Origin: Synechococcus lacustris
GTDB taxonomy: Bacteria > Cyanobacteriota > Cyanobacteriia > PCC-6307 > Cyanobiaceae
Length of the DNA stretch: 64,000 nucleotides
NCBI GenBank assembly: GCA_903943975.1
Contig: CAJAQB010000019.1
Coordinates: 363,134 to 427,133 of the forward strand
Reading direction: 5' to 3'
The notes below the pieces were generated by a model. It had not been told where the DNA came from. It saw nothing but the letters and a program-made list of their open reading frames with translations, and ran no database searches. The translations under genes were made by a program, and so were the position numbers. Below, piece after piece: positions 9,288-18,136 of this stretch (its first letter is position 1; each line of letters opens with the position of its first letter).

Positions 9288-10082
9288 TTGCCCCCTGCCA
9301 CCCCCTATCTTGAGCTCAAGGCCGTGGCTGCCTACCTGGGACCCCGCCTGGTATTCAATGACCTAAGCCTACGGCTTCTAGTGGGCGAAAATACCGTGAT
9401 CCTGGGCCCCAACGGAGCCGGCAAGAGTGCCCTAATAAAACTGCTAAGCCGCGAGATCTATCCCGTTGTTAAACCGGGCTCCTGGCTGAGGATATTTGGC
9501 GAAAAAACAGTGAATCTGTGGGATTTACGAGCCCGCATTGGCCTGGTCAGCAGTGATCTACAGGCTGACTACGGGGGCTGCGTTGCCGCCAGTGACGTGG
9601 TGCTTTCGGGCTTCTTTGGCTCAGTTGGCATTGGCCGCAGTCAAGAGCCAAGTGCTGGCCAAAGGGAAAGGGTGGGGGAACTCCTATGCCAGCTTGGGCT
9701 CGCAGATCTTGAGGATCGCCCTTACGCCCAACTTTCCGATGGCCAGCAACGCCGCCTCTTGCTAGCGCGGGCCCTAGTGCATAGGCCCCAGGTATTAGTG
9801 CTAGATGAACCCACAAACGGCCTTGATCTCAAGGCTAAACACGAGTTACTGGCAAACCTGCGCGTCCTTGCTCAGAAAGGAACAACCCTGCTGATAGTGA
9901 CACACCAGATCGAAACGATCATCCCGGAAATCAGCCGCTGCATACTACTTAGCCAGGGGGCGGTGCTGGCCGAAGGCCCTATCGATGAGTTGCTTCAGGA
10001 TGCTCCGCTCAGCGCCCTATTCAACACCCCCTTGCGGGTATGCAAAGCAGCTGGCTATCGCCAGGTATTTCCTGCGGAATAA
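9288..10082 (+). CDS. ABC transporter ATP-binding protein (ModF/YlmA-like), orphan
   Basis: A single nucleotide-binding domain of 264 residues with all the core motifs: Walker A GPNGAGKS, signature LSDGQQRRLLLARAL, Walker B VLVLDEPTNGLD and the switch His in IVTHQIE. The DGQ form of the signature and the EIIPEIS region recall the YlmA/ModF group of stand-alone ATPases, but the substrate cannot be read from sequence. No permease or binding protein is adjacent, so the partner subunits must lie elsewhere, or the protein has a non-transport role. The start is TTG at 9288; nearby ATGs are out of frame. Confidence 0.85.
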   Translation: MPPATPYLELKAVAAYLGPRLVFNDLSLRLLVGENTVILGPNGAGKSALIKLLSREIYPVVKPGSWLRIFGEKTVNLWDLRARIGLVSSDLQADYGGCVAASDVVLSGFFGSVGIGRSQEPSAGQRERVGELLCQLGLADLEDRPYAQLSDGQQRRLLLARALVHRPQVLVLDEPTNGLDLKAKHELLANLRVLAQKGTTLLIVTHQIETIIPEISRCILLSQGAVLAEGPIDELLQDAPLSALFNTPLRVCKAAGYRQVFPAE

Positions 10083-10301
10083 ACGAGCGGAAGAATCAGC
10101 TAATAATGCCAAGACTAGGGAATTAATAGGGCAACAATATCCAGCATGGATATCAATTCTAGATATCAACACTAGATAGCCATACTGGCGGGTATCCGAG
10201 CTGAAAGCAAATAAACTATGACTGCACTATATCGGATGGCCAGCAATAATCAGCCACCCCCCCGAGGCCTGATATAGTAGTTAAAGCAACTCAGGCTTTC
10301 A

Positions 10302-10829
10302 ATGCAACGCTCGATTAAAATGGCTTTTCGATTTGGAATTGCAATTGCTGGCCTGCAGGTAGCCATGGCTGTTACTGAAACCAGCGCCCAGGCCCAGGGG
10401 CAAGTAAATATTGATCAGAATGCCGCCCTAACTGCCGTGGCAAAGATGACAGAAGCCCAGCGCACCTACTACAATAAAAACAGAAGATTTCAGGCAAATA
10501 TAGCAAGCCTTCAACAAGATTTTGCTATTACCCTGCCCAGCAGCTTTAACTATGCCGCCAGGACCACCACATATTCCGCCTACAACTATGTGATTCCAAC
10601 GCAACCGGCTAATACAGGAAGCTTAAAAGCATTTGTTGGGGCAACTTTCTTCACTCCAGGCGAAAAGCCAAAAATGATCACAATCATTTGCCAGAACACC
10701 CAGCCAGGTCAAATTCGCCCTGCGGATCCCATCCTGGTACTGGGAACAGCCATTGCAAATCCAACGGGAAGCATTGTCCAATGCGGAGACTTCTCCACAC
10801 AGGTAAGTGCTTCCGTGGTTAACGAGTAA
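10302..10829 (+). CDS. Type IV pilin-like G/H-family protein with ordinary signal peptide
   Basis: A 175-residue exported protein. Residues 8-33 look like a Sec signal peptide ending around SAQAQG. The following sequence, KMTEAQRTYYNKNRRFQANIAS truncated here to its core AQRTYYNKNRRF, and the later NYAARTTTYSAYNYVI match the globular region of cyanobacterial type IV pilin-like G/H proteins. The usual prepilin N-terminus (a Gly-Phe-Thr-x-x-Glu type cleavage site with a 20-residue helix) is missing, so it should not be assembled by the normal prepilin peptidase route. Two Cys near the C-terminus (IICQNT and IVQCGD) could form a disulfide. It stands alone, and its function is unknown. Confidence 0.75.
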   Translation: MQRSIKMAFRFGIAIAGLQVAMAVTETSAQAQGQVNIDQNAALTAVAKMTEAQRTYYNKNRRFQANIASLQQDFAITLPSSFNYAARTTTYSAYNYVIPTQPANTGSLKAFVGATFFTPGEKPKMITIICQNTQPGQIRPADPILVLGTAIANPTGSIVQCGDFSTQVSASVVNE

Positions 10830-10908
10830 CCGCCGAGCAAGCCACTAATATTCATTAATGCTTAGGTGAAGCAATCCCCCCCAGAATGGGGGTGAATGAG
10901 CACTGCCC

Positions 10909-12744
10909 ATGGCCGCGGCAATCCCCAGGAGCACCACTACAGCCCAAGCCAGGGTGGCCTTCATTGGCATGCCCAACACGGGCAAATCAACCCTGTTCAA
11001 TGGCCTGAGCGGCAGCCATGCCCATATCGGCAACTGGCCCGGGCTAACGGTGGATCTGATGCAGGCAGATCTAGTGGGGGCAAACAACTGCATCCAGCTG
11101 ATCGACCTGCCGGGCATCTACGACTTACGTGGCCTATCCGAAGATGAGGCGGTGGTGCGCCGCTTCCTCGAGGGGAATGGATTGCAGCTGGTGGTGCTGG
11201 TGCTCAATGCCAACCAGCTTGATCGCCAACTGCGGCTGGCGTTGCAGCTACAGATTCTGAAGCTACCGCTGCTGGTGGCCCTGAATATGAGCGATGAGGC
11301 CCATCGCTTTGGGGTGGAAATCAACACTGGAGAGCTGGAGAAAGAGCTTGGTTGCCCTGTAGTGGCGATCAGTGCCAAACAAAAGCAGGGGCTAGAACTG
11401 CTCAGCGGAAAACTTGTGGAGGCAGCTGGCCAGGAGGCGGTGGCCCTAGCCACTGCTGATTTGGAAATATTGCTAGCCGGCAGCGACGCCACTTTGGAAG
11501 ATCAACTGGAACAGTTAATTTCCATAGTGGTGGAGCTGCCCCCCCAGTGGGGAGATCAACTCAGCCAGCGGCTAGATGGGGTGCTGATGCATCCGTTGTG
11601 GGGGCTACCGATATTTTTTATAGTGATGGCGCTGATGTTTGAGGCCATCTATGCGTTGGGGATACCACTCCAGGACGCCCTGGCCGGATTACTTACAGAT
11701 TTTGGCAACGCAGTGTTGCGTCCCCTTGCTGATCAGCTTCCCAGCTTCTGGAGCGGCCTTCTGATCGAGGGCCTCTGGCAGGGATTGGCCACAGTAACGG
11801 CATTCCTGCCGGTGATATTTCTCTTTTTCCTGGTGATGGGGGTGATTGAAGACAGTGGTTACCTATCCCGTTCCGCCTATCTGGTGGATTTCCTGATGGA
11901 ACGCCTCGGCCTTGATGGGCGTTCCTTTGTATTGTCGTTGATGGGTTTTGGTTGCAATGTGCCAGCAATCATGGGCACCAGGGTAATGGGCAGCCGGGGC
12001 TTAAGACTGCTCTCGATGTTAGTTATACCCTTTTCGCTCTGTTCGGCAAGGCTAAATGTATTTCTGTTCATGGCCAGCGCCATGTTTGCCCCAGCCCAAG
12101 CTGGATTAGTTATCTTTAGCCTATATCTTGTTAGCTTTGCGGCTGCACTCCTAACTGCCGCCCTCTTCAAAGGACAATTTGATAGCCAAGAAGCCCTAGT
12201 GCTGGAATTGCCACCCTATCGATTGCCAACGCCAGCACAGATGTTTACGCGGGCCTGGGCCGAGCTGCGTCATTTCTGGTTTTGGGCCCGACGTTATTTG
12301 GTGGTGGGGGTTATTGGCATATGGCTGCTAAACAACCTGCCCGTAGGGGTGGCTCCAGCATCAGCCCACTCCTTCTCAGGCCAACTAGGAAAGTTTTTGC
12401 AGCCAGTTTTGGGGCCAGCAGGTATAAATCCAAAGCTAACTGTAGCGTTGCTATTTGGCTTTATTGCCAAGGAAATCGTGCTTGGGGGGATGGCTGTGAT
12501 CTACGGACAATCTGATGCCCAAGCCCTTGGCTCTGCCCTGGCCGCGGAAGTGAACTGGATACAGGCCTACAGCTTCATGCTGTTCACCCTGCTTTACACC
12601 CCCTGCCTATCAACAGTGACTGTGATCCAAAGCGAAGCAAAGGATTGGCGCTTTACAGCCCTGTCACTGGTTTGGTCACTGGGACTTGCTTGGTTGGTGA
12701 GTTTTCTTTTTTATCAGGGATGCTTATTTCTTAATGTAGGATAA
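10909..12744 (+). CDS. feoB: Ferrous iron transporter B, short form
   Basis: The N-terminal GTPase domain has G1 GMPNTGKST, the FeoB-type switch NWPGLTVD, G3 DLPG and G4 NMSD. It is followed by a helical GDI-like segment and a membrane domain of about 8-10 helices with two gate regions, including SRSAYLVDFLMERLGLDGRS truncated here to its core YLVDFLMERLGLDGRSF and the later GFIAKEIVLGGM. The protein imports Fe(II) across the inner membrane. At 611 residues it is shorter than the 700-770 of enterobacterial FeoB, mainly in the GDI region and C-terminus. No feoA is adjacent. The start is ATG at 10909. An AT-rich stretch at 10846-10864 is a possible operator, but I cannot assign it to Fur. Confidence 0.92.
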   Translation: MAAAIPRSTTTAQARVAFIGMPNTGKSTLFNGLSGSHAHIGNWPGLTVDLMQADLVGANNCIQLIDLPGIYDLRGLSEDEAVVRRFLEGNGLQLVVLVLNANQLDRQLRLALQLQILKLPLLVALNMSDEAHRFGVEINTGELEKELGCPVVAISAKQKQGLELLSGKLVEAAGQEAVALATADLEILLAGSDATLEDQLEQLISIVVELPPQWGDQLSQRLDGVLMHPLWGLPIFFIVMALMFEAIYALGIPLQDALAGLLTDFGNAVLRPLADQLPSFWSGLLIEGLWQGLATVTAFLPVIFLFFLVMGVIEDSGYLSRSAYLVDFLMERLGLDGRSFVLSLMGFGCNVPAIMGTRVMGSRGLRLLSMLVIPFSLCSARLNVFLFMASAMFAPAQAGLVIFSLYLVSFAAALLTAALFKGQFDSQEALVLELPPYRLPTPAQMFTRAWAELRHFWFWARRYLVVGVIGIWLLNNLPVGVAPASAHSFSGQLGKFLQPVLGPAGINPKLTVALLFGFIAKEIVLGGMAVIYGQSDAQALGSALAAEVNWIQAYSFMLFTLLYTPCLSTVTVIQSEAKDWRFTALSLVWSLGLAWLVSFLFYQGCLFLNVG

Positions 12745-12983
12745 CATCAATGCAGCCATGCCCAAATTTATTAATGCTTAAATATGATTATACACAAATG
12801 TAGCCATGCTTGAATGTATTCGTAAAAAACTGCAATCAGGCCCTACTGTAATTAATAACTTTCGTTAAGCAGGCCCCTTCTCGGCTGGCCAATTAAGCGA
12901 TTCAGTAAGAAAACTGATCTAGGCCTTTGAAAATCGCGAATTCATGCTCTAATTAGCTTGAAAGCATATAGAGCTCCTGCAAA

Positions 12984-14402
12984 ATGCTTATTCTAGACAA
13001 AAGCAGAAACGTATTCCTTGCGATATTAGGCCTCGGCTTGGGTGCCAATACAGCACTAGCCACGCCGGTTGATCCAGATGCAGATTCCTCTGCCAATGCG
13101 CCTTTGGTTGCTGCATCTGCCGAGCCTGTACCGCCGCAGTCGTCACCTCTGGTCAGTTCAAGAGACAGCTCGCCAGCACAGCCAGACTCAGTTAGTGGTA
13201 ATCCAATCAATGAAATTCATTTTTTAGGAACTGGTGAACTGGGACGTCTTCTCGGTCTACCCGCTGAAAGTGCACTACGAATCGGTGGGGTTGCTGTTGG
13301 CAATGTCACGCCCCAGCTAGGGGGGGGCGAGCAGTCATCTGTCTTCAACAATGCCGGTTTTGCAGCCCTGGGGGCAAGCTTGGATCTGGAGAAGACAATC
13401 GGCTGGAATGGAGCCAAAATTGGTGTCGCTGGTCTTCAGTATAATGTTCAACCAGTTAATTCTAATGCTGGCAGTGTACAGGGAATAAATTCAGTGGCAG
13501 CAGTTGGTCCAAACAATCGGACGGAGCTCTATAACTATCTTTTTGTTCAAAACTTATTTGGCGATCAGATTCAGTTCATGGCCGGCAAGCTTATCCCAAC
13601 AATTAACTTTGGCAATGCAGCAGCTCAGGATCCCACGGCCACTGAAGTTAGTTATGGAGTTCCTGCGCTAACTGGTCTGAATTACACGCCTGCATTTGTA
13701 GTGCCTACAATGCTTGGTCGTATACCAGGATATCCCGATTCCGCCCTTGGCTTTCAACTAACTGTATCCCCAGATTTTCTTGGAGATCGCACTTATCTTT
13801 CGGCTGGAATTTATGACGGCCGCCTAGGCGCTGAAGGGGTATGGACCGGTCTTGTCTCACCAAGCCTTAGCGGTCCTTTGTTCTCAATTGCTCAGATCGG
13901 CGGTGCTTGGAGGCATGGTGAACGCCATGCCCCAGGTCAATTCTTTATTGGTGCATGGCGCCAGGCGGGACCATTAATTGCGGGATCACTTACTGAAGAC
14001 TTTGCCTATGGAATCTATGGTCAAGTAAGTCAGCGCTTAATAAATTTTCGCTATGGTAAAGACAGCAGCGGCTTGAATGTGTTTCTTCAAGCAGGCTGGT
14101 CTCCATCCATAACAAACCTTATCAACTCATCAATTGGTGCTGGGCTTACTGTTTGGTCTCCCTTTGCCTCCCGTCCCCGTGACAGCTATGGATTGGGTGT
14201 TTCCTGGGCAAGATTAAATGATCGAACGGATGCCGGCTTTGGATTTAATTCTAGCGAGCTAATGATCCAAGCCTATGGCCAATTTCATATGATAGGCAAC
14301 ATCTTTTTACAGCCTACGCTGACAACCTTGCCCCTAGTTGGCCTGGGGAATGCTACAGCTGCCTCCACATCAGCAACAATACAACTAACTGCTCTTTTTT
14401 AA
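12984..14402 (+). CDS. OprB-family outer-membrane porin
   Basis: It begins with a signal peptide ending after NTALA, then a Pro/Ser/Asp-rich linker of about 60 residues. The remaining 390 residues alternate short hydrophobic and polar segments typical of beta strands, with recurring aromatic girdle residues and a terminal Phe (QLTALF). Patterns such as LGASLDLEKTIGW and FQLTVSPDFLGDRTYLSAG match carbohydrate-selective OprB porins. Many cyanobacterial OprB-like porins carry an N-terminal SLH domain; none is visible here, so this is the shorter type. The likely role is diffusion of small solutes across the outer membrane. It stands alone after feoB with a 239-base AT-rich gap. Confidence 0.8.
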   Translation: MLILDKSRNVFLAILGLGLGANTALATPVDPDADSSANAPLVAASAEPVPPQSSPLVSSRDSSPAQPDSVSGNPINEIHFLGTGELGRLLGLPAESALRIGGVAVGNVTPQLGGGEQSSVFNNAGFAALGASLDLEKTIGWNGAKIGVAGLQYNVQPVNSNAGSVQGINSVAAVGPNNRTELYNYLFVQNLFGDQIQFMAGKLIPTINFGNAAAQDPTATEVSYGVPALTGLNYTPAFVVPTMLGRIPGYPDSALGFQLTVSPDFLGDRTYLSAGIYDGRLGAEGVWTGLVSPSLSGPLFSIAQIGGAWRHGERHAPGQFFIGAWRQAGPLIAGSLTEDFAYGIYGQVSQRLINFRYGKDSSGLNVFLQAGWSPSITNLINSSIGAGLTVWSPFASRPRDSYGLGVSWARLNDRTDAGFGFNSSELMIQAYGQFHMIGNIFLQPTLTTLPLVGLGNATAASTSATIQLTALF

Positions 14403-14454
14403 CTCCAAAAGAAGCTGGCACTAATCTAAAACCTATGTAAGTCGCAATAAATGA

Positions 14455-15684
14455 TTAGGCTGACAATGCAGGAACAATCTTGCGTCGGATTAGGAAAGCA
14501 GTAATTGTTGCAATCGCGACTGGGAAAACAATCACAGCGATACTTCCCTGGTAGCTGGAGAAACTTGTTATACCTCCTCCCCCTCCAGGCTGACCAGCCG
14601 CCACCTGTATCAAAGCACTAAGGAGATATGTAAAAGTCATCACAAATGTAGTTGCAATTGGCACTAGAGGGGCCTCTAGGTGTTCTGGAAGTGCTGCTAG
14701 CGCAAGAGATGCGGCACTACAACCAAAGCCCACAAGGAAAAAGGCAAGACCGGCGCCAATTTCCGGCAAAGTAGTACTAAATAAAACCGCCTCAGTTATG
14801 AAGGTAATAATCGCAAACACACGCAACGGCAAGATGAATCCAATCCGTTTTGCCCATGCACCACCAAGTAGAGACCCTACCGTCATGCCAATGGGAAAAG
14901 CAGAGTTAAGAAGCGATGCATGTTGAATTGGATGGCCGAAAACCTTTAACTGATAGGGAATATTCCATAGATCAGCATAGGCAAGGAAGGACCCAAATAG
15001 ACCACCAAAATAAAGGGTGACGTACCAGAACTGAGGCTTTCTTACAATTCGCCCAATGGCTGCTGGCAGCTCCGCAGCCGTGAGTGTAGCTATTTTCTTA
15101 CTTTGGCTGGCATTCGCAATATTTCCATTGCTATTTTTGCCATCCCTAAGAATTATAAAAAGCAAAACTGCTGTTAGCATTAACAATAGGGCCAACAGCC
15201 GGAACGGCGCACGAAAACCGACCAAAATTGGAACCATTGAACTTGTAATAGCCAACAATGCAGAGCAGAGATTTGTTATTGCGTTGCTAAGGGCAGCCAT
15301 GAAAGCAAAGTTCTGCGGAAACTCACGGCCCACATAGGTGATTACGCCCACGAAGGCGGTTGAAAGGCCGATGCCCATCAGTACCCTTGCTATCAGAGCT
15401 CCCTCAAATCCATTGGCTGAGCCAAGCAATAATGCGCCGATGGCAGCCACAACCGCTGAGCCACCTAATAGAAGCCGAGGCGCAATCGTGGACATTAGGC
15501 CGCCAAGGATCAACAGAGCAATCGAAAAGGAGGCAAAATAAGTCCCTCCAAGTTCTCCGAGCTGAGCATCCTTAAGGCCGAGGGAATTTAGGAGACTCGG
15601 GGAGGAAATAGCAAAACAGACGTCACAAAGAACACTCAAAGCAAAGAAGAGCTGGGCAACTCCCCAGCGGGTCAATCCATTCAT
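14455..15684 (-). CDS. Major facilitator superfamily transporter
   Basis: About 409 residues with 12 predicted membrane helices in two halves separated by a polar loop near the middle (LRDGKNSNGN). Features include RVLMGIGLSTAFVGVITYVG in helix 4-5, which is characteristic of MFS transporters, and GMTVGSLLGGAWAKRIG in the second half. The ATG at 15684 lies one base after the stop of the upstream amidohydrolase gene, so the two are almost certainly co-transcribed. The open frame extends further upstream but into that gene. Given its partner, a purine or nucleobase is a reasonable substrate guess, but MFS sequence alone does not show this. Confidence 0.88.
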   Translation of the reverse strand: MNGLTRWGVAQLFFALSVLCDVCFAISSPSLLNSLGLKDAQLGELGGTYFASFSIALLILGGLMSTIAPRLLLGGSAVVAAIGALLLGSANGFEGALIARVLMGIGLSTAFVGVITYVGREFPQNFAFMAALSNAITNLCSALLAITSSMVPILVGFRAPFRLLALLLMLTAVLLFIILRDGKNSNGNIANASQSKKIATLTAAELPAAIGRIVRKPQFWYVTLYFGGLFGSFLAYADLWNIPYQLKVFGHPIQHASLLNSAFPIGMTVGSLLGGAWAKRIGFILPLRVFAIITFITEAVLFSTTLPEIGAGLAFFLVGFGCSAASLALAALPEHLEAPLVPIATTFVMTFTYLLSALIQVAAGQPGGGGGITSFSSYQGSIAVIVFPVAIATITAFLIRRKIVPALSA

Positions 15685-15685
15685 C

Positions 15686-17122
15686 TCAGTTAACCTCCCC
15701 ACCTTCAACCAATTTGATGCTGGCAAGGTTGTGTTGCTCAACCACTAAGGGTAGATCTACAGTGGCCAAACGACCCTGGTCAACAATCACCCTCCCATTT
15801 ACCACTGTGTAATGAGCCTTCTGGGGAGCACAAAAAACCGTAGCTGCCACGGGATCATGGAGTGCACCTGCATAGTCCACAGTATGCAGATTTATCGAGA
15901 AGAAATCAGCACATTTCCCCACTTCCAAGGAGCCGATGTCATTTCGTCCAATTACTGAAGCTCCACCAAGCGTGGCAACCTCAAGAATTTCTCGAGCTGT
16001 CATCCATTCTTTTGCTCGTTTGGGGTGCGACTGGGAGAGATTCATATAACGGCTTGGGCCTTCTGGCGGTTGAAGTCCCATCTTTAATCTAGCCAGAAGG
16101 AATGCTGTATGCACCTCAAGCATCATGTTTGAACTGTCGTTGCTGGCAGAGCCGTCTACCCCCAAGCCCACCTTGACACCGGCTTCCATATATTTCTTAA
16201 TTGGTGCAATGCCAGAGGCTAATCGCATATTAGAAGAAGGGCAGTGGGAGGCACCACAGCCACAACTTGCAAATTGACTTATCTCCTGGTCATCCACATG
16301 TATTGCATGGGCAAACCAGACTTCGTCCCCTAGCCAGCCGACGCTCTCCATAAACTCCACCGGTCGTTGGCCATAGGTATTAAGGGTGTAGCGTTCCTCA
16401 TCAAAAGTTTCACAGAGATGGGTATGAAGTCCCACCCCTTCGTATTGGCGAGCCAGGTCAGCTGAGTCCCGGAGCAACGAAGGGGTTACGGAAAATGGGG
16501 AGCAGGGTGCCACAACTATGCGGGTCATGCCACCTAATTCACTCTGATGATAAGCTTTAATTACACGCTGGGTATCTTCCAAAATTGCCGGTTCTTCCTC
16601 AACGCAACTATCTGGTGGAAGTCCCCCTTTTGATTCGCCAAGTGACATTGATCCGCGGCTACAATGAAAACGAATACCAAGTTCCCTTGCCGCCTCAACA
16701 ATTACATCTACACTATTGCCATTCTTAAAAACATAGCTGTGATCGAAGACTGTTGTACAACCTGAGAGCGCTAGTTCAGCGCAGCCTACCAGTACGCTAA
16801 GCCTAGAAGCCTCCGGGGTAGTGCCAGCCCATATCTTGTAGTGCGCCTTTAACCAGGCAAATAGATTATTGTTTTGAGCTGCGGGGATGTTGCGAGTAAG
16901 CGTCTGGTTTAGGTGGTGGTGACAATTCACCAAGCCGGGCAAAACTATTTGGCCCTTGAGGTCTATAACGGTATCAGCATGCATGGGCAGCTCTTCCGAC
17001 GGCCCAATTTGCTTGATCAAACCATCTTCGGCATAGATAGAAACATTGCGAAGCTCGCGACGCTCGCTATCCATTGTGACTAGCACCTCAGCATTGCGGG
17101 CAAGCAGGCTTGTCATTTCCAT
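15686..17122 (-). CDS. Amidohydrolase of the 8-oxoguanine deaminase/TrzA-AtzB group
   Basis: A 478-residue metal-dependent aminohydrolase. The metal motif is NCHHHLNQTLTR, followed by FAWLKAHYKIW, an arrangement typical of 8-oxoguanine deaminases and hydroxyatrazine hydrolases. Later ligands appear as LHTHLCE, VWFAHAIHVDD (His) and GLGVDGSASND (Asp). The reaction would be hydrolytic removal of an amino group from a purine or triazine ring. 8-Oxoguanine, guanine or a related purine is the likeliest natural substrate. It forms a two-gene unit with the MFS transporter directly downstream, which suggests uptake and deamination of a purine, perhaps as nitrogen source. The start could also be the third codon (Met3). 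Confidence 0.85.
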   Translation of the reverse strand: MEMTSLLARNAEVLVTMDSERRELRNVSIYAEDGLIKQIGPSEELPMHADTVIDLKGQIVLPGLVNCHHHLNQTLTRNIPAAQNNNLFAWLKAHYKIWAGTTPEASRLSVLVGCAELALSGCTTVFDHSYVFKNGNSVDVIVEAARELGIRFHCSRGSMSLGESKGGLPPDSCVEEEPAILEDTQRVIKAYHQSELGGMTRIVVAPCSPFSVTPSLLRDSADLARQYEGVGLHTHLCETFDEERYTLNTYGQRPVEFMESVGWLGDEVWFAHAIHVDDQEISQFASCGCGASHCPSSNMRLASGIAPIKKYMEAGVKVGLGVDGSASNDSSNMMLEVHTAFLLARLKMGLQPPEGPSRYMNLSQSHPKRAKEWMTAREILEVATLGGASVIGRNDIGSLEVGKCADFFSINLHTVDYAGALHDPVAATVFCAPQKAHYTVVNGRVIVDQGRLATVDLPLVVEQHNLASIKLVEGGEVN

Positions 17123-17414
17123 TATGGACTAGAACATAAAAATACTATCGGATTATTTCTTTAAGGGCCAAACAAGAATAACTTGAAATATTACGCTTTA
17201 TATCTTATCCCAAAGTTTTAACTTGTTTTAGCGTTGCGCATTACGCCATGCATATCCTGTGAATCTATTGCACCAAGCAAGAACCTGCCATGGTTTTAAA
17301 CTGGATCCATTGCATTTGAGCTTGAACAGCGGGAATGCTGGGGCGGAGCCAGCCTGGCAACAAATACTGCGATAAACTTCTTGCCATTGCTTGCAATGAT
17401 CCCTGCCATACTTG

Positions 17415-18050
17415 CTATTTCAATAGACATAGCCGCCGCCCTTGCATGCTTAGCATCCCCTCATCAATCAAGACCCGCAGGGTGCGTGAAAGCGTTTCCG
17501 GGGTGGCACCAAGTTCCTTTGCAAGTTCTTTTTTCGTCTGGGACAATTGGAAGCTGCCAGCATCAGTAGATGCCGCCAGGCCCCTTAGGTGGATAAGTAA
17601 GCGTTCGCGCAGGGTCTGTAAGCCCTGCGTGTGAAGGCGTTGCTGCAGCAGCCGACATTTACCAGCCAGCATTAGCAGGAAGAATGCTGCCAGTTCTGGG
17701 GTGGTAGTAATGCGCTGCCAGGCCAGCCGTCGCGGGAACCACAACAATCTGCTGTCAACCATCGCTTCCAGGTGATGGGGAAAGGGGGCATCTGCAAAGG
17801 CCAGGGCCGCCGCCACAATTTCACCAGAACTGAAACGGCCCAGCTCCAACTGTCGACCGTCAAGTGAGATCTGATCAATGCGCACTGCACCATGCTCCAC
17901 CCACCAGAACCCCTCAGCCCCATCACCCTCCATCGCCAGGCTGCCGCCCTTGGCGATCGAACGGGGTTGCCCCAGGTCGCGCAGCAGTGCCAGCGCCTGC
18001 TGGGAATTGATAAAACCTGGGAAATCCAACGGAAACTTGACGGCCATCAA
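17415..18050 (-). CDS. Crp/Fnr-family transcription regulator (HcpR/DNR-like by context)
   Basis: A 211-residue protein with an N-terminal cyclic-nucleotide-binding-like beta barrel (GFWWVEHGAVRIDQISLDGR), a long dimerisation helix and a C-terminal winged helix with the recognition segment TKKELAKELGATPETLSR. The Cys residues that would bind an FNR-type iron-sulfur cluster are absent; only a few Cys occur, near KCRLLQ and in the last residues. It is transcribed divergently from hcp across an 86-base gap containing a GC-rich inverted repeat. In other bacteria hcp is controlled by Crp/Fnr regulators responding to NO (HcpR, DNR), so I infer that this protein controls hcp. The ligand is unknown. 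Confidence 0.88.
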   Translation of the reverse strand: MMAVKFPLDFPGFINSQQALALLRDLGQPRSIAKGGSLAMEGDGAEGFWWVEHGAVRIDQISLDGRQLELGRFSSGEIVAAALAFADAPFPHHLEAMVDSRLLWFPRRLAWQRITTTPELAAFFLLMLAGKCRLLQQRLHTQGLQTLRERLLIHLRGLAASTDAGSFQLSQTKKELAKELGATPETLSRTLRVLIDEGMLSMQGRRLCLLK

Positions 18051-18089
18051 GGATTTCTAGGGCAGCAGGTCCCATCGTCAATGGCTGAG

Positions 18090-18106
18090 CCCGGCAGAGC
18101 GCCGGG
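18090..18106. promoter_or_regulatory. Inverted repeat in the regulator-hcp divergent gap
   Basis: CCCGGC-AGAGC-GCCGGG forms a perfect 6-base inverted repeat with a 5-base centre. It lies 31 bases upstream of the hcp start and 40 bases from the regulator start. It is a candidate operator for the Crp/Fnr protein or a leader hairpin. It does not resemble the classic TTGAT-N4-ATCAA FNR box. Confidence 0.4.
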
Positions 18107-18136
18107 TTCCATCCCTTACCTGCGCTGAGGTTCACG

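Noticed and set aside
10846..10864. Fur box upstream of feoB
   Set aside because: The AT-rich stretch contains ATTAAT but does not match the 19-base Fur pattern, and a similar ATTAATGCTTA also occurs after feoB.
17123..17414. NtcA-type site (GTA-N8-TAC) upstream of the purine deaminase gene
   Set aside because: No GTA with correctly spaced TAC was found in the gap.
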